Notes: a model not told the origin generated them from the sequence alone. A stretch of DNA of 64,000 nt from Crocinitomicaceae bacterium (GCA_023268965.1 JALRJE010000091.1:1-64000), one strand, 5' to 3'. Numbered from the stretch's first letter, positions 43,541 to 52,189 are shown. A program made the numbers and translations.

Positions 43541-44221
43541 ATGGAAAACACAAAAGGCCACACCATACTCATTGTAGATGACGAGCCAGACATCCTCGAA
43601 TTTCTCTCTTACAACGTTCGCAAAGAAGGCTATAAAGTGTTTACAGCGAGTAACGGCATTGAAGCACTGCGCTTAGTGCAGCAAATCAATCCATCCTTAA
43701 TTCTTTTAGACGTAATGATGCCCAAAATGGATGGCATCGAAACGTGTCAGGTGATCAGAAAAGACCTCAATATGGTTCAGCCGGTCATTGCCTTCTTAAC
43801 GGCCAGAACAGAAGACTACGCGCAAATTGCCGGTTTTGAAGCAGGTGCCGACGACTACATCAGTAAACCCATCAGACCACGTTTACTCATTAGCAAAATT
43901 GAATCTTTATTGCGCCGCCTCAAAAATAAAGCTGGTGCAGAAGGCACAGCAAATATCGTTATCGATAGAGATCGCTACATGGTAGAGCTTGAAGGTAAAG
44001 AACTTCAATTGCCAAAAAAAGAATTTGAACTATTAGAATTACTTGCAAGCCGCCCTGGTAAGGTTTTTAACCGCGATCAAATTTTAGCTGTAGTTTGGGG
44101 TAACGACACCATAGTAGGTGAGCGCACCATCGATGTTCATATTAGAAAATTGCGCGAAAAACTTGGAGATACGTATATTCGTACCATAAAAGGCGTCGGA
44201 TATACCTTCAATGAAAAGTGA
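43541..44221 (+). CDS. PhoB/OmpR-type response regulator
   Basis: The 226-residue protein has a receiver domain with IVDDEPDILEFL, phosphoacceptor Asp57 in LILLDVMMPKMDGIE, Thr in FLTARTED and Lys in ADDYISKPI, and a C-terminal winged helix (about 128-225) with LPKKEFELLELLASRPGKVFNRDQIL, GERTIDVHIRKLREKLGD and IKGVGYTF. It is closest in look to PhoB/PhoP. A TTG-initiated extension to 43520 exists but would overlap the promoter, so ATG 43541 is used. The stop overlaps the kinase start (GTGA at 44218), so the pair is one operon. The TTAAT array upstream suggests self-regulation. Confidence 0.93.
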   Translation: MENTKGHTILIVDDEPDILEFLSYNVRKEGYKVFTASNGIEALRLVQQINPSLILLDVMMPKMDGIETCQVIRKDLNMVQPVIAFLTARTEDYAQIAGFEAGADDYISKPIRPRLLISKIESLLRRLKNKAGAEGTANIVIDRDRYMVELEGKELQLPKKEFELLELLASRPGKVFNRDQILAVVWGNDTIVGERTIDVHIRKLREKLGDTYIRTIKGVGYTFNEK

Positions 44222-45288
44222 GAAAAGCTAGACCAAGTTTCTTAGTTTTAAGTGGCAGTATTCTATTTTATGTATTGAGTTTCCTCTTTACACTCTTCGT
44301 GCACCTTCAAATTGTCACGTTAAGCAATACCCTCATTTTTTTAATACCCCTCGTTACTGGAATTTTTGCCTACACCATTTTTTACTACATCATCAAACGC
44401 TTTTTGCAATACCGCATGAGTTTGATTTATAGAAGTATTCAAAATATGGATGCCGAAAAAAGAACGGATCAAACCATAGATCAGCTTGTTGATCAAGGAG
44501 AAGAAGACGTTAAAGAGTGGAAACAAAAACGAAATCTCGAAATTGAAAAGCTAAAAGAACAAGCTGCTTTTCGAAAAGAATTTTTAGGTAACCTCGCCCA
44601 CGAACTCAAAACACCCGTTTTTTCTATCCAAGGATACATCGATTCTTTGCTAGATGGAGGTATGGAAGATCCTGAGGTACTCAAAACTTTTTTAGAGCGC
44701 GCATCAAAATCAACAGAGCGCATGACCCATATCTTAGAAGACCTAGATCAGCTCACTAAACTAGAAATAGAGCGCATTCCATTAGACATCAGAAGTTTTG
44801 ACTTACTGGACCTCGTCAAAGAATCCTTTGAAGCTTTGGAGCTCATTGCCAATGAAAAACGTTACAGATTAAGGATAGAAGTAGCTGACCCTTTTTGCTA
44901 TGTCAATGCCGATCGAAATAAAATTGCTCAAGTTCTCATTAATTTGTCTACCAATGCCATTGCCTACGGAAAAGATGGTGGAGAAATGTGCATCAATATT
45001 GTTCAAATCGACGATACCTATAACATTCAATTGAAAGATGATGGACCTGGAATTGAACCACAGCACCTTCCTCGCCTTTTTGAGCGTTTCTACAGAGTTG
45101 AAAAAAGTCGGAACAGAAACGAAGGCGGTTCGGGCTTAGGGTTGGCTATTGTCAAGCATATTATTGAATCGCACGGCCAACAAATTCAGGTAGCGAGTTC
45201 TTTTGGTGTTGGTACAACCTTTACTTTTAGCCTTGAAAAAAGCAAAGCACTGGGCCCAGTGAGTTCAAGAGGGATTCCGTTGAAATAA
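44218..45288 (+). CDS. sensor histidine kinase, PhoR-like
   Basis: The 356-residue kinase starts at GTG 44218. Two membrane helices (about residues 8-30 and 37-60) are separated by only a few residues, so there is no periplasmic sensor domain; a coiled-coil (about 70-120) leads to the HisKA domain with phosphorylated His128 in FLGNLAHELKTPVFSIQGY. The ATPase domain has the N box (IAQVLINLSTNAIAYG), G1 (LKDDGPGIEP), F box (LPRLFERFYRVEKSRNR) and G2 (GGSGLGLAIVKHI). Lack of a sensor domain suggests that the signal comes through a membrane or cytosolic partner, as for PhoR with PstSCAB-PhoU. Those partners are not in the window. Confidence 0.93.
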   Translation: MRKARPSFLVLSGSILFYVLSFLFTLFVHLQIVTLSNTLIFLIPLVTGIFAYTIFYYIIKRFLQYRMSLIYRSIQNMDAEKRTDQTIDQLVDQGEEDVKEWKQKRNLEIEKLKEQAAFRKEFLGNLAHELKTPVFSIQGYIDSLLDGGMEDPEVLKTFLERASKSTERMTHILEDLDQLTKLEIERIPLDIRSFDLLDLVKESFEALELIANEKRYRLRIEVADPFCYVNADRNKIAQVLINLSTNAIAYGKDGGEMCINIVQIDDTYNIQLKDDGPGIEPQHLPRLFERFYRVEKSRNRNEGGSGLGLAIVKHIIESHGQQIQVASSFGVGTTFTFSLEKSKALGPVSSRGIPLK

Positions 45289-45289
45289 T

Positions 45290-46162
45290 TTAGTGAGTTG
45301 CCGTCATATTCTCGGGTACACATATAATAAAATCAGCCCGTCCATTGTGTTCTTTTTCTAATTTCCGAAGGTCTTTCTGACTAACCGTAGTTATAGTCAA
45401 TATGTTCATTTGTGGTGCTTCTTGCTGCACATACCACATGATTCCCTGATAAAAATCGGAATGATACGCCCCATTAAAATGCAAGTGAACCGTACCAATT
45501 TTACGCGTCGAATTATGCAAAATAAAATGCGCCATCGTTGCATCTTTGATCGCCTGAGCCTCTACCATGCGCCAACCCATTCCAGGCCCCATATGAGCGC
45601 CCATTCCTTTCATGGCTTGATACTGAGATAGTGTGGTGTCAAAAGCAAATGAGAGTGGTGCCATTTGTTGTTTGATGTGCTCCGGTAGTGTGTCTAGCGA
45701 CGCTCTTCCCTTCTTGAATAACATACTTGCATACTTCCTTTGAATATTCGTTGCCACACAAGAAAGGCCTTTTTCTTTAGCGAACGCTACTAAAGGCGCA
45801 TAGTCTGTGTGGTAATTTGGCCACAACCGCAGGGTATCCTTCAACTTATCCTGAGCAATTTCTCCGTTTACATAAGCACTCAAAACCGTTTGCTGATCCT
45901 GTTCAAACATTTCAAATCCCAATTGCAAATTGCTTCCATGTTCAGCAAACATTTGCTGTGTCAATTCTAATTGCAACCAATGTGCTATGGGGTTGTCGTG
46001 AAATTCACCAAACAAAACCAACTCGCTTTGTTTGGCGGCCCTTGCTATTTTTTCAAAAGAAACTTTCTTTCCATTGCTATCGAAAATCTGATAAGCTGGT
46101 AAATCTTGTGCAAGAAATGATTGAATTCCAATCAAAAAGAAAAAGTAGGTGAATTTTAACAT
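45290..46162 (-). CDS. ChaN family (haem-binding uptake, Tiki superfamily) protein
   Basis: The protein (290 residues) has a signal peptide (KFTYFFFLIGIQSFLAQ) and the ChaN fold signature: ELVLFGEFHDNPIAHWLQLEL (GE-x-H motif), LQLGFEMFEQDQQ, RLWPNYHTDYAPLVAFAKEKG and GMGWRMVEAQAIKDATMAHFI. Campylobacter ChaN binds two cofacial haems, and the family is predicted to have metal-dependent hydrolase ancestry. It is not a lipoprotein here because no lipobox Cys follows the signal. Its gene converges on the kinase gene with a 1-base gap. ATG at 46162 is preferred to the TTG at 46165. Confidence 0.87.
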   Translation of the reverse strand: MLKFTYFFFLIGIQSFLAQDLPAYQIFDSNGKKVSFEKIARAAKQSELVLFGEFHDNPIAHWLQLELTQQMFAEHGSNLQLGFEMFEQDQQTVLSAYVNGEIAQDKLKDTLRLWPNYHTDYAPLVAFAKEKGLSCVATNIQRKYASMLFKKGRASLDTLPEHIKQQMAPLSFAFDTTLSQYQAMKGMGAHMGPGMGWRMVEAQAIKDATMAHFILHNSTRKIGTVHLHFNGAYHSDFYQGIMWYVQQEAPQMNILTITTVSQKDLRKLEKEHNGRADFIICVPENMTATH

Positions 46163-46241
46163 CAAAATATTTTAGAAGCAAAGTAAGTAAATTCTGGGGC
46201 TTCCTATGAAAATTTCATAAATTTAGAAACAAATTGAATAC

Positions 46242-47558
46242 ATGACGAAACAACTACATGGCCTTATTGGTGCCATTTTTCTGAGCATTACAACACTTCA
46301 TGCACAAGACCCCTGCGCAAGCGGCCGCTACGCAGAAACGGTTTTTACTCAGTTTGACCTTACAAGTAATATTACTTATGGTCAAAATAACAATTGGGCC
46401 AATTCCAACACAACTCTCAAACTTGATTTTTACGAGCCCACCAACGATCCTTTAACTGCAAGGCCACTCATCATTTGGGTACACGGAGGTAGCTTTATTG
46501 GCGGAAGCAAAACTGACCTAGATGTTAAAACCCTTTCAGAACGTTTTGCCAAAAAGGGTTATGCATGTGCAAGTATTGACTATCGATTGGGGTTCTTTCC
46601 CTTTGACTCCACGAATGCAATTAAGGCAGTAGTGCGCGCTGTTCAAGACCTTAAAGCAGCTATTCGCTATTTTTACCAAGACGCACAAACTGCAAATACA
46701 TTTAAAATCGATACCAATCATATCTTCATTGGAGGTAGCTCGGCCGGAGCAATTACTGCACTTCACGTGGCTTACCTCAATGATGCATGCGAGTTTAGTG
46801 ATTACATGAGTACAAGCGCTTTAACAAGCCTTGGTGGCCTAGAGGGGAACTCGGGCAACCCTGGCTATTCTACAAAAGTGCATGCTGTTATCAATGGCTG
46901 CGGCGCTTTGGCGCGCTACAATTGGCTAGAAGCCGGCGACGTGCCGTTGTGTTCTGTGCACGGGACCAATGACGCAACAGTAACCTACAACCGTGGCTTA
47001 GTTAATCCTGGAACTCCGCTAATGTATCTAGATGGCAGTCGTATGTTGCACGAGCGTGCTTGCGCAATTGGCGTAAGCAATCAAATTTATACTTTTAATG
47101 ATGCATCGCATGTGCCCTATTTTAGCAATGCAGCCTATATGGACAGTACCGAGCGCTTCGTTCGGGACTTTCTTATTGGTATTTTGGGCTGTACGCAAAC
47201 AATGTTGTTAGCTCCCAACGAAATGCAAGAACAAGCTTATCTTTACCCTACCACTTACTGCGATGGTTTACCGAGTAATGAAGTATGCTCAGGCACAGCA
47301 ATAAACGAGTTGGCAACCATCAACAAACTTGAATGTTACCCCAACCCGAACAGCGGAAACTTCACAATTCAAACCATTAGTGGTTTTGAATTATTGCGCA
47401 TTTACAATGTCTCTGGTGTTCTGATTCACGAAGCTAGAGGCGATCACCTAACTTCATTTGAAGTAGGTTTACATACTCAAGTAAACGGTCTTTATCTTGT
47501 AGAAGTAGCATTTGACAACAAACAAATTTTGAGAACCAAAATTCAACTTATACGTTAA
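46242..47558 (+). CDS. secreted alpha/beta-hydrolase (carboxylesterase-like) with T9SS sorting domain
   Basis: The 438-residue protein has a signal peptide (LIGAIFLSITTLHAQ). The alpha/beta-hydrolase domain spans about residues 40-315: oxyanion-hole motif IIWVHGGSFIGGSK, nucleophile Ser167 in GGSSAGAIT, acid in SVHGTNDATVTY and His in NDASHVPYF. This resembles BD-FAE/lipase-3-type esterases acting on ester-linked sugars or lipids; the substrate cannot be read from sequence. The last ~75 residues (LECYPNPNSGNFTIQT to LRTKIQLIR) are a type A T9SS sorting domain, so it is exported through SprA. A near-consensus TAAATTTA at 46218-46225 may be its promoter. Confidence 0.88.
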   Translation: MTKQLHGLIGAIFLSITTLHAQDPCASGRYAETVFTQFDLTSNITYGQNNNWANSNTTLKLDFYEPTNDPLTARPLIIWVHGGSFIGGSKTDLDVKTLSERFAKKGYACASIDYRLGFFPFDSTNAIKAVVRAVQDLKAAIRYFYQDAQTANTFKIDTNHIFIGGSSAGAITALHVAYLNDACEFSDYMSTSALTSLGGLEGNSGNPGYSTKVHAVINGCGALARYNWLEAGDVPLCSVHGTNDATVTYNRGLVNPGTPLMYLDGSRMLHERACAIGVSNQIYTFNDASHVPYFSNAAYMDSTERFVRDFLIGILGCTQTMLLAPNEMQEQAYLYPTTYCDGLPSNEVCSGTAINELATINKLECYPNPNSGNFTIQTISGFELLRIYNVSGVLIHEARGDHLTSFEVGLHTQVNGLYLVEVAFDNKQILRTKIQLIR

Positions 47559-47625
47559 CGTACGACTTTTATCAAAAAAACTAATCAAGTTCAAGGTCTG
47601 ACTTTTTTAAAACTGTAAAATTTCT

Positions 47626-47633
47626 TATCTTTG
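47626..47633 (+). promoter_or_regulatory. -7 element TATCTTTG of tRNA-Cys
   Basis: Exact TAnnTTTG match, 10 bases before the tRNA 5' end; predicted start near 47637. Confidence 0.6.
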
Positions 47634-47643
47634 CCCACCTGAT

Positions 47644-47714
47644 GGTCTCATGGCCGAGCGGTTAGGCACCGGTCTGCAAAACCGTCTACAGCAGTTCGAA
47701 TCTGCTTGAGACCT
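47644..47714 (+). tRNA. tRNA-Cys (anticodon GCA)
   Basis: A 71-base cloverleaf: acceptor GGTCTCA (47644-47650) pairs with TGAGACC (47707-47713); the anticodon loop is CTGCAAA with anticodon GCA; the T loop is TTCGAAT. The discriminator base is T at 47714, the identity base of cysteine tRNAs. One C-T mismatch is present at the top of the anticodon stem (27-43). No CCA is encoded. Confidence 0.96.
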
Positions 47715-47720
47715 CAATTA

Positions 47721-47753
47721 AACCCCTCTTTCTTTTTGACTGAGGGGTTTTTT
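47721..47753 (+). terminator. Rho-independent terminator after tRNA-Cys
   Basis: AACCCCTC (47721-47728) pairs with GAGGGGTT (47742-47749), followed by a T-run. Confidence 0.85.
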
Positions 47754-47918
47754 ATGCACAAACATTTGCTGCTTCTCTTCAAAAAGAACAATGTTAAATC
47801 TATATTAAGAATTATTGCCCTAGTTATTGAATTCTGGCTTTAATCAGCTCAAAATCGCGAGCTTTTTGTTAGAAAGACAATAATTATGCGTTACGGAATT
47901 GGAAACATTAAATTTCGT

Positions 47919-47950
47919 TTTGAAAAGGGGCTAAAGTTTTTTTATATTTG
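47919..47950 (+). promoter_or_regulatory. full-consensus promoter of the exbB-exbD-exbD-tonB operon
   Basis: TTTG (47919-47922) and TATATTTG (47943-47950) match the Bacteroidota -33 and -7 elements with a 20-bp spacer. Predicted start is near 47954, 37 nt before the exbB ATG. The rest of the 237-base gap back to the tRNA terminator has no supported gene; two TTAA tracts 11 bp apart (47794, 47805) resemble, weakly, the array at 43435. Confidence 0.75.
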
Positions 47951-47990
47951 GCGTTCAATTGTAAAAATGAAAAATTAAAAAACGATCATT

Positions 47991-48794
47991 ATGGACAAAA
48001 AACAAAAAACCGCCGGAGGATTCTCAGCTATTATTGCATTTCTGGCAATTGCACTTGCGCTCATTGCAGGTATCTTAATTTACAAATTTATTTTTGGTGA
48101 CCCAGGAAACTTCGTGGACAGAAATCCAGAAGCAGAGCCAGTTGAAGGAAACCTCATGGGAGTTATCTACAAAGGTGGTTTTATCGTACCTGGTTTGGTT
48201 GCCGTTAACCTCATCGTATTAATTTTTACAATTGAGCGTTTGGTGACACTTATGTTAGCGAACGGAAAAGGCAAAGCCAACCAATTCATTGAAAAAATCA
48301 AAGAATTGATGGCTGCTAAAGACATTAGTGGTGCAATTGAAGCATGTGATGTACAACGCGGTTCATTGGCTAATGTAGTACGCGCTGGTTTGGTAAAATA
48401 CCAAATGATGACCAAAGACGACCACATGGACAAAGAACAAAAGCTCGAGGCTTTGAAAAAAGAATTAGAAGAAGCTACATCCTTAGAACTGCCAATGCTT
48501 TCTAAAAACCTACCTGTTCTTTCCACTACAGCATCCATCTCTACGCTAATTGGTCTAATTGGTACCGTACTTGGTATGATTCGTTCATTTGCCGCTATGT
48601 CACAAGGTGCTCCAGATACGGCAGAACTTTCTACTGGTATCTCCGAGGCACTTATCAATACCGCATTTGGTATTACCGGTTCAACTATCGCGATCATCGC
48701 GTTTAGCTTCTTCTCCACTAAAATCGACGCCATGACCTATGGTATCGACGAAGCAAGCTTTACTATTGTTCAAGATTTTGCTGCCAATAACTAA
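47991..48794 (+). CDS. exbB: MotA/TolQ/ExbB proton channel protein
   Basis: The 267-residue inner-membrane protein has an N-terminal helix (about residues 10-32), a second at about 58-80 (GFIVPGLVAVNLIVLIFTIERLV), and a C-terminal pair (LPVLSTTASISTLIGLIGTVLGMIRSFAAM and SEALINTAFGITGSTIAIIAFSFF) with the TolQ/ExbB signature of small residues and conserved Thr lining the proton path. With ExbD it converts proton flow into TonB motion. It is the first gene of a four-gene TonB operon. Confidence 0.95.
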   Translation: MDKKQKTAGGFSAIIAFLAIALALIAGILIYKFIFGDPGNFVDRNPEAEPVEGNLMGVIYKGGFIVPGLVAVNLIVLIFTIERLVTLMLANGKGKANQFIEKIKELMAAKDISGAIEACDVQRGSLANVVRAGLVKYQMMTKDDHMDKEQKLEALKKELEEATSLELPMLSKNLPVLSTTASISTLIGLIGTVLGMIRSFAAMSQGAPDTAELSTGISEALINTAFGITGSTIAIIAFSFFSTKIDAMTYGIDEASFTIVQDFAANN

Positions 48795-48824
48795 TTGAAA
48801 CTTCATTAAGTAAATCCTCAAGCA

Positions 48825-49490
48825 ATGCCAAAAATCAAAATGCCCAAAGGCACTCCTTCCATAGACATGACCCCTATGGTAGACTTGGCGTTCTTGCTTG
48901 TGACCTTCTTTATGTTGACTGCTTCATTTAGGACTGCAGAACCCGTAACCGTAGAAACACCATCAAGTATTAGCGATAAAATTATCCCTACCAATGTCTT
49001 GATGGTTACCCTAGATAAAGACGGCCGCGTGTTCTTTAACCTTTCCGACCCTGAAGCCCGCAAAGAAATGCTTAGCAGCATGCTCGAAAAATATAAGGTA
49101 AACCTTAATGAAGAGCAAGTAGAAGAGTTTTCCTTTATGTCAACCTTTGGTTGTACCATGCAAGAACTTCCTGCATACATGAATACCGAAGCAGCTAAAC
49201 GTGCAAGTTTCCCTACCAAAGGGATCCCTACAGACTCTACGCACAACGAACTTTTAGACTGGATTTCCTTTGCTGCAAGTGCAGCTGGCAATACCGGGCG
49301 CACCGCTTATGAAAAAGCAAAACTCAAAGGTGCCGACCCAAAAATGGAAGATTTCAAGCCTAAATTTATTTTGCGTGTAGATTCCAAAACCCTGTACAAA
49401 GATGCTGCTATTGTAATTGATGTATTCAGAGAATTGAATTTGAATAATTTGAATTTTGTAACCTCTGCGGAAGCAATTCCGGTTAACTAA
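48825..49490 (+). CDS. exbD: ExbD/TolR biopolymer transport protein (first paralogue)
   Basis: The 221-residue protein has the short cytoplasmic start MPKIKMPKGTPSIDMTPMVDLAFLL with the essential membrane Asp in MVDLAFLLVTFFML, one membrane helix (about 17-38) and a large periplasmic domain. It is longer than E. coli ExbD (141 residues), as is usual in Bacteroidota. The pair of exbD genes in one operon suggests a heteromeric ExbD dimer within the ExbB pentamer; that is inference. The second copy begins 6 bases after it. Confidence 0.93.
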   Translation: MPKIKMPKGTPSIDMTPMVDLAFLLVTFFMLTASFRTAEPVTVETPSSISDKIIPTNVLMVTLDKDGRVFFNLSDPEARKEMLSSMLEKYKVNLNEEQVEEFSFMSTFGCTMQELPAYMNTEAAKRASFPTKGIPTDSTHNELLDWISFAASAAGNTGRTAYEKAKLKGADPKMEDFKPKFILRVDSKTLYKDAAIVIDVFRELNLNNLNFVTSAEAIPVN

Positions 49491-49496
49491 TAAAAC

Positions 49497-50138
49497 ATGG
49501 CACAAATCGCAGAAAGCGGCGGTGGCGACCACGGCAAAAAAGGCAAGAAAAGAGCCAAAAAGGGTTCTACACACGTAGACATGACCCCTATGGTGGATCT
49601 AGCGTTCCTCCTACTTACTTTCTTTGTCTTGACTTCAACCTTCAGTAAGCCTAAGGTCTTGCCGCTCAATTATCCCGCTAAAATAGAAGATCGCCCCGAT
49701 GTAAAACCACCAAAGGTAAACAACGCTGCTACTTTCGTTCTAGCAGACGACAAAGTATACTACTATCGCGGAGAATTTTACACGAAAGATAACCCCGGGC
49801 CAAATGGCCCCACCCAATTCGAAGAAGCAAATTTTGGTTCTGGAGAAAATAGTGTCAGAAAATTGTTAGCTTCTTGGAACGAATACGTTATTAGAAATAA
49901 GGCGATACTCGAACAAAAGCTAGACAAAAAGCAAATTGCAGATAGTACCTTTGAACGCAAATTAGATGAGCTCACCGTAGACAAAGAAGCGGTTAAAGTA
50001 CTCATCAAAACCGATGACAAAGCCCTTTGCAAAAGTTTCATTGACCTAGTGGACGAACTCAAGATTGCAAACGTCGGTGTAATTGCACCAACTGATTTGT
50101 CGCCTGGAGAAAAAGAGTTATTAAAAGAAAAAAACTAA
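49497..50138 (+). CDS. exbD: ExbD/TolR biopolymer transport protein (second paralogue)
   Basis: The 213-residue protein shares the THVDMTPMVDLAFLLLTFFVLTSTF helix (Asp present at the proton-binding site) with the first copy but has a longer basic N-terminus (GDHGKKGKKRAKKG) and a diverged periplasmic domain ending in VIAPTDLSPGEKELLKEKN. A short LIKTDDKALCKSFIDLVDELKIANVGV block matches the ExbD C-terminal fold, also seen in the first copy as LRVDSKTLYKDAAIVIDVFRELNLNNL. It lies 4 bases before tonB. Confidence 0.93.
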   Translation: MAQIAESGGGDHGKKGKKRAKKGSTHVDMTPMVDLAFLLLTFFVLTSTFSKPKVLPLNYPAKIEDRPDVKPPKVNNAATFVLADDKVYYYRGEFYTKDNPGPNGPTQFEEANFGSGENSVRKLLASWNEYVIRNKAILEQKLDKKQIADSTFERKLDELTVDKEAVKVLIKTDDKALCKSFIDLVDELKIANVGVIAPTDLSPGEKELLKEKN

Positions 50139-50142
50139 GGCC

Positions 50143-51006
50143 ATGACAGTCATTTATGTAATCGTCGCTCTTATTACCGGTTTCTCTCTTTTTGACTACT
50201 ACGTCAATAGAAACTGGGAAGCCATCACCTCTGTAAGCCGTAACGAAGCTGTTTTTGCACATCGAAATAGAGCATACGGCGCTTATGTCCTGCGCTCAGG
50301 CTACAACAAACGCATGACCCTCATTTTAGGTGGTCTAGTAGGTTTTGCAGCCCTTCTTTTCGCTGTAACTTTTATCATCAAGAACCTTCCCAAAGAAGAG
50401 GTAAAGAAACCAAGAGTAAGTGAAAAAAACTTCACTATTGCACCTCCACCTAATGAAGTTCCACCACCACCCCCTCCAACCACGCCTCCACCACCCCCAA
50501 TGACCGAAACGCAAGCGTTCATTGCACCGGTAGCTGAGGACGACCCAGTTGAAGACGAAATGCCTTCTCAAGCACAACTTGAAAACATCACAATTTCTAC
50601 CGAAACCAATGAAGGTGAAGACTCGTGGGGCTTACCAGAAACGCAAGACGAAGGTCCTGGGCTCACGGATGTACCTGTGGTTGAAGCCATTGTAGATGTA
50701 GCAGAAGAAGACGCTGAATTTCCTGGTGGCTATGAAAAACTCGCTGCCTTTATCAATGAAACCATCAATTACCCTGATGAAGCCATTGAACTCGGTGTCA
50801 AAGGACGTGTTGTAGTTCGTTTCGTTGTTGAAAAAGACGGACGTATTTCTAATGCGAGTGTAGAGCGCGCAATCATAGAATGCCCTGCATGTAACAAAGA
50901 AGCACTCAATATCATCAACAAAATGCCAAAATGGACGCCTGCCAAAAACGCTGGGCGCCCAGTAAGGCTTTGGGTTCGTGTTCCTATTATCTACGACACA
51001 CAGTAG
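50143..51006 (+). CDS. tonB: energy transducer TonB
   Basis: The 287-residue protein has a first hydrophobic stretch at residues 1-17, the Bacteroidota-typical RNRAYGAYVLRSGYNKRM lead-in, a membrane helix at about 58-80 (LILGGLVGFAALLFAVTFII), a Pro-rich spacer (about 105-125; PPPPPPTTPPPPP) and the C-terminal TonB domain (about 195-285) with FPGGYEKLAAFINETINYP, GVKGRVVVRFVVEKDGRISNASV and AGRPVRLWVRVPIIY. It carries proton-motive energy from ExbB/ExbD to outer-membrane receptors. The extra N-terminal hydrophobic stretch, giving possibly two membrane passes, is unusual. A strong terminator follows. Confidence 0.94.
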   Translation: MTVIYVIVALITGFSLFDYYVNRNWEAITSVSRNEAVFAHRNRAYGAYVLRSGYNKRMTLILGGLVGFAALLFAVTFIIKNLPKEEVKKPRVSEKNFTIAPPPNEVPPPPPPTTPPPPPMTETQAFIAPVAEDDPVEDEMPSQAQLENITISTETNEGEDSWGLPETQDEGPGLTDVPVVEAIVDVAEEDAEFPGGYEKLAAFINETINYPDEAIELGVKGRVVVRFVVEKDGRISNASVERAIIECPACNKEALNIINKMPKWTPAKNAGRPVRLWVRVPIIYDTQ

Positions 51007-51022
51007 CATCAAATCTTCTTTT

Positions 51023-51053
51023 AAATCCCCATTTCGATGGGGATTTTTTTTCC
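51023..51053 (+). terminator. Rho-independent terminator after tonB
   Basis: AAATCCCCAT and ATGGGGATTT form a 10-bp stem closing a TTCG tetraloop, followed by a T-run. Genes downstream (51063, 51254) may be transcribed by read-through, since no other clear promoter is seen. Confidence 0.88.
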
Positions 51054-51062
51054 CAACTAAAT

Positions 51063-51251
51063 ATGAAATATATTCAGTTATCTCTCGGCATACTCGTAGT
51101 TGTACTTTGCATCGTGTTCGCAATTGTATTGCTATTTACAGATTTGTTTCCGATGGAATCATGGCGAAAAAATACTTTAGTTATAGTGTTTGTGAGCTAT
51201 GGTGTTTTTCGTGGGTGGCGTGTCTTTAATGCTTTTAAAATCAACAAATAA
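51063..51251 (+). CDS. small two-helix membrane protein of unknown function
   Basis: A 62-residue protein starting at ATG 51063 with two hydrophobic helices (residues about 3-26, QLSLGILVVVLCIVFAIVLLF, and 37-50, NTLVIVFVSYGVFRGW) and a short basic tail (RVFNAFKINK). It sits between tonB and the PstS-like gene, 12 bases past the terminator hairpin, and is 2 bases before the next start, so it is probably translated. I do not recognise its family. Small proteins with this position recur in Bacteroidota TonB operons as far as I know, but I cannot confirm it here. Confidence 0.6.
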   Translation: MKYIQLSLGILVVVLCIVFAIVLLFTDLFPMESWRKNTLVIVFVSYGVFRGWRVFNAFKINK

Positions 51252-51253
51252 AA

Positions 51254-52162
51254 ATGCGAACAACTTTTTTCATTCTTTTTTGTGCTGTGCTACTTACTGC
51301 TTGCGATAGCAACAATAACCCATTTGTCTATCAAAAGGATGCACATGGCCGTGGAAAAGCCCATATATATGTCGAAGAGTCGTTTAAGCCCTTATTTATG
51401 ACCTCTATTTCTACGTTTGAGAGTCAGTATCCAAAAGCAAAGGTAACGGCAAACTTTAGCGCTGAGAATCAAATAATCGCTGCCTTTTACGCAAACAAGA
51501 CCAAAACGATTGTCATTACGCGCAACTTCAACACCAAAGAAAAAGAGTACCTCAAAAGCAAAAATGTGTCCTACCGCAGTGATAAGATTGCAACAGACGC
51601 CGTCGTAATCATCATGCATCCTTCCATGACAGACACGATCCTAAGTGTAGCGCAAATCAAAAGGCTTCTTTCTGATAATGATGCGCGTTTACCTTCGAAT
51701 GCAAACCCAACACAAATTGTATTTGATCAAAAAGGCTCTGCTAATTTCAACTACCTGACAAATATGTTGCAAATTGATCAGCTTTCCACACGTGTTTCTG
51801 CACTCAAGTCGAACGAAGAGGTGATCAATTACGTAAAGACCCACCCAGGTGCCATGGGTATCATTGGTTTAAACTGGATTTCTGACCAAGACGACCCCAC
51901 TTCTCAGTCTTTTATGGACGGAGTCCGGGTTGCTTCTGTTTTTTCGAACAACCCTTCAGACGCCTGTAAACCCTACGCTGGATTTATTTATACCAAAGAA
52001 TATCCTTTAATTAGAGACATTTGGGTCATTAACAAAGGGCGCCGTTCAGGACTCCATACCGGCTTTGTGTTGTTTATGAAAAAAGACGATAAAGGACAAC
52101 TCATTATTCAGAAGTCTGGACTCGTACCTGCGCTCACACCGGTTCGGCTAGTATTGCAATAA
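51254..52162 (+). CDS. PstS-like phosphate-binding lipoprotein
   Basis: The 302-residue protein has a lipobox (LLTAC, Cys17) after a short signal, so it is lipid-anchored. The PBP-like domain shows HIYVEESFKPLFMTSISTFESQYP, the periplasmic-binding hinge VIIMHPSMTDTILSVAQIKRLL, IVFDQKGSANFNYLTNMLQI and VINKGRRSGLHTGFVLFMKK, all typical of the PstS family. There is no PstCAB permease nearby, so it is not in a normal Pst operon; a role in the TonB system or in phosphate sensing for the PhoB/PhoR-like pair 7 kb upstream is a hypothesis. Confidence 0.82.
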   Translation: MRTTFFILFCAVLLTACDSNNNPFVYQKDAHGRGKAHIYVEESFKPLFMTSISTFESQYPKAKVTANFSAENQIIAAFYANKTKTIVITRNFNTKEKEYLKSKNVSYRSDKIATDAVVIIMHPSMTDTILSVAQIKRLLSDNDARLPSNANPTQIVFDQKGSANFNYLTNMLQIDQLSTRVSALKSNEEVINYVKTHPGAMGIIGLNWISDQDDPTSQSFMDGVRVASVFSNNPSDACKPYAGFIYTKEYPLIRDIWVINKGRRSGLHTGFVLFMKKDDKGQLIIQKSGLVPALTPVRLVLQ

Positions 52163-52189
52163 TTTCAAAAAATAATAACAGGCACAATT

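Noticed and set aside
47794-47809. Second TTAAT-type regulator site near exbB
   Set aside because: Only two TTAA tracts 11 bp apart about 125 bases before the promoter; too few and too far to call.
47887-47979. Small ORF of 30 codons before exbB
   Set aside because: It lies over the full-consensus promoter of exbB (47919-47950) and has no recognisable domain.
50301-50577. Gly- and Trp-rich minus-strand ORFs
   Set aside because: They mirror the Pro-rich spacer of tonB and have no support of their own.
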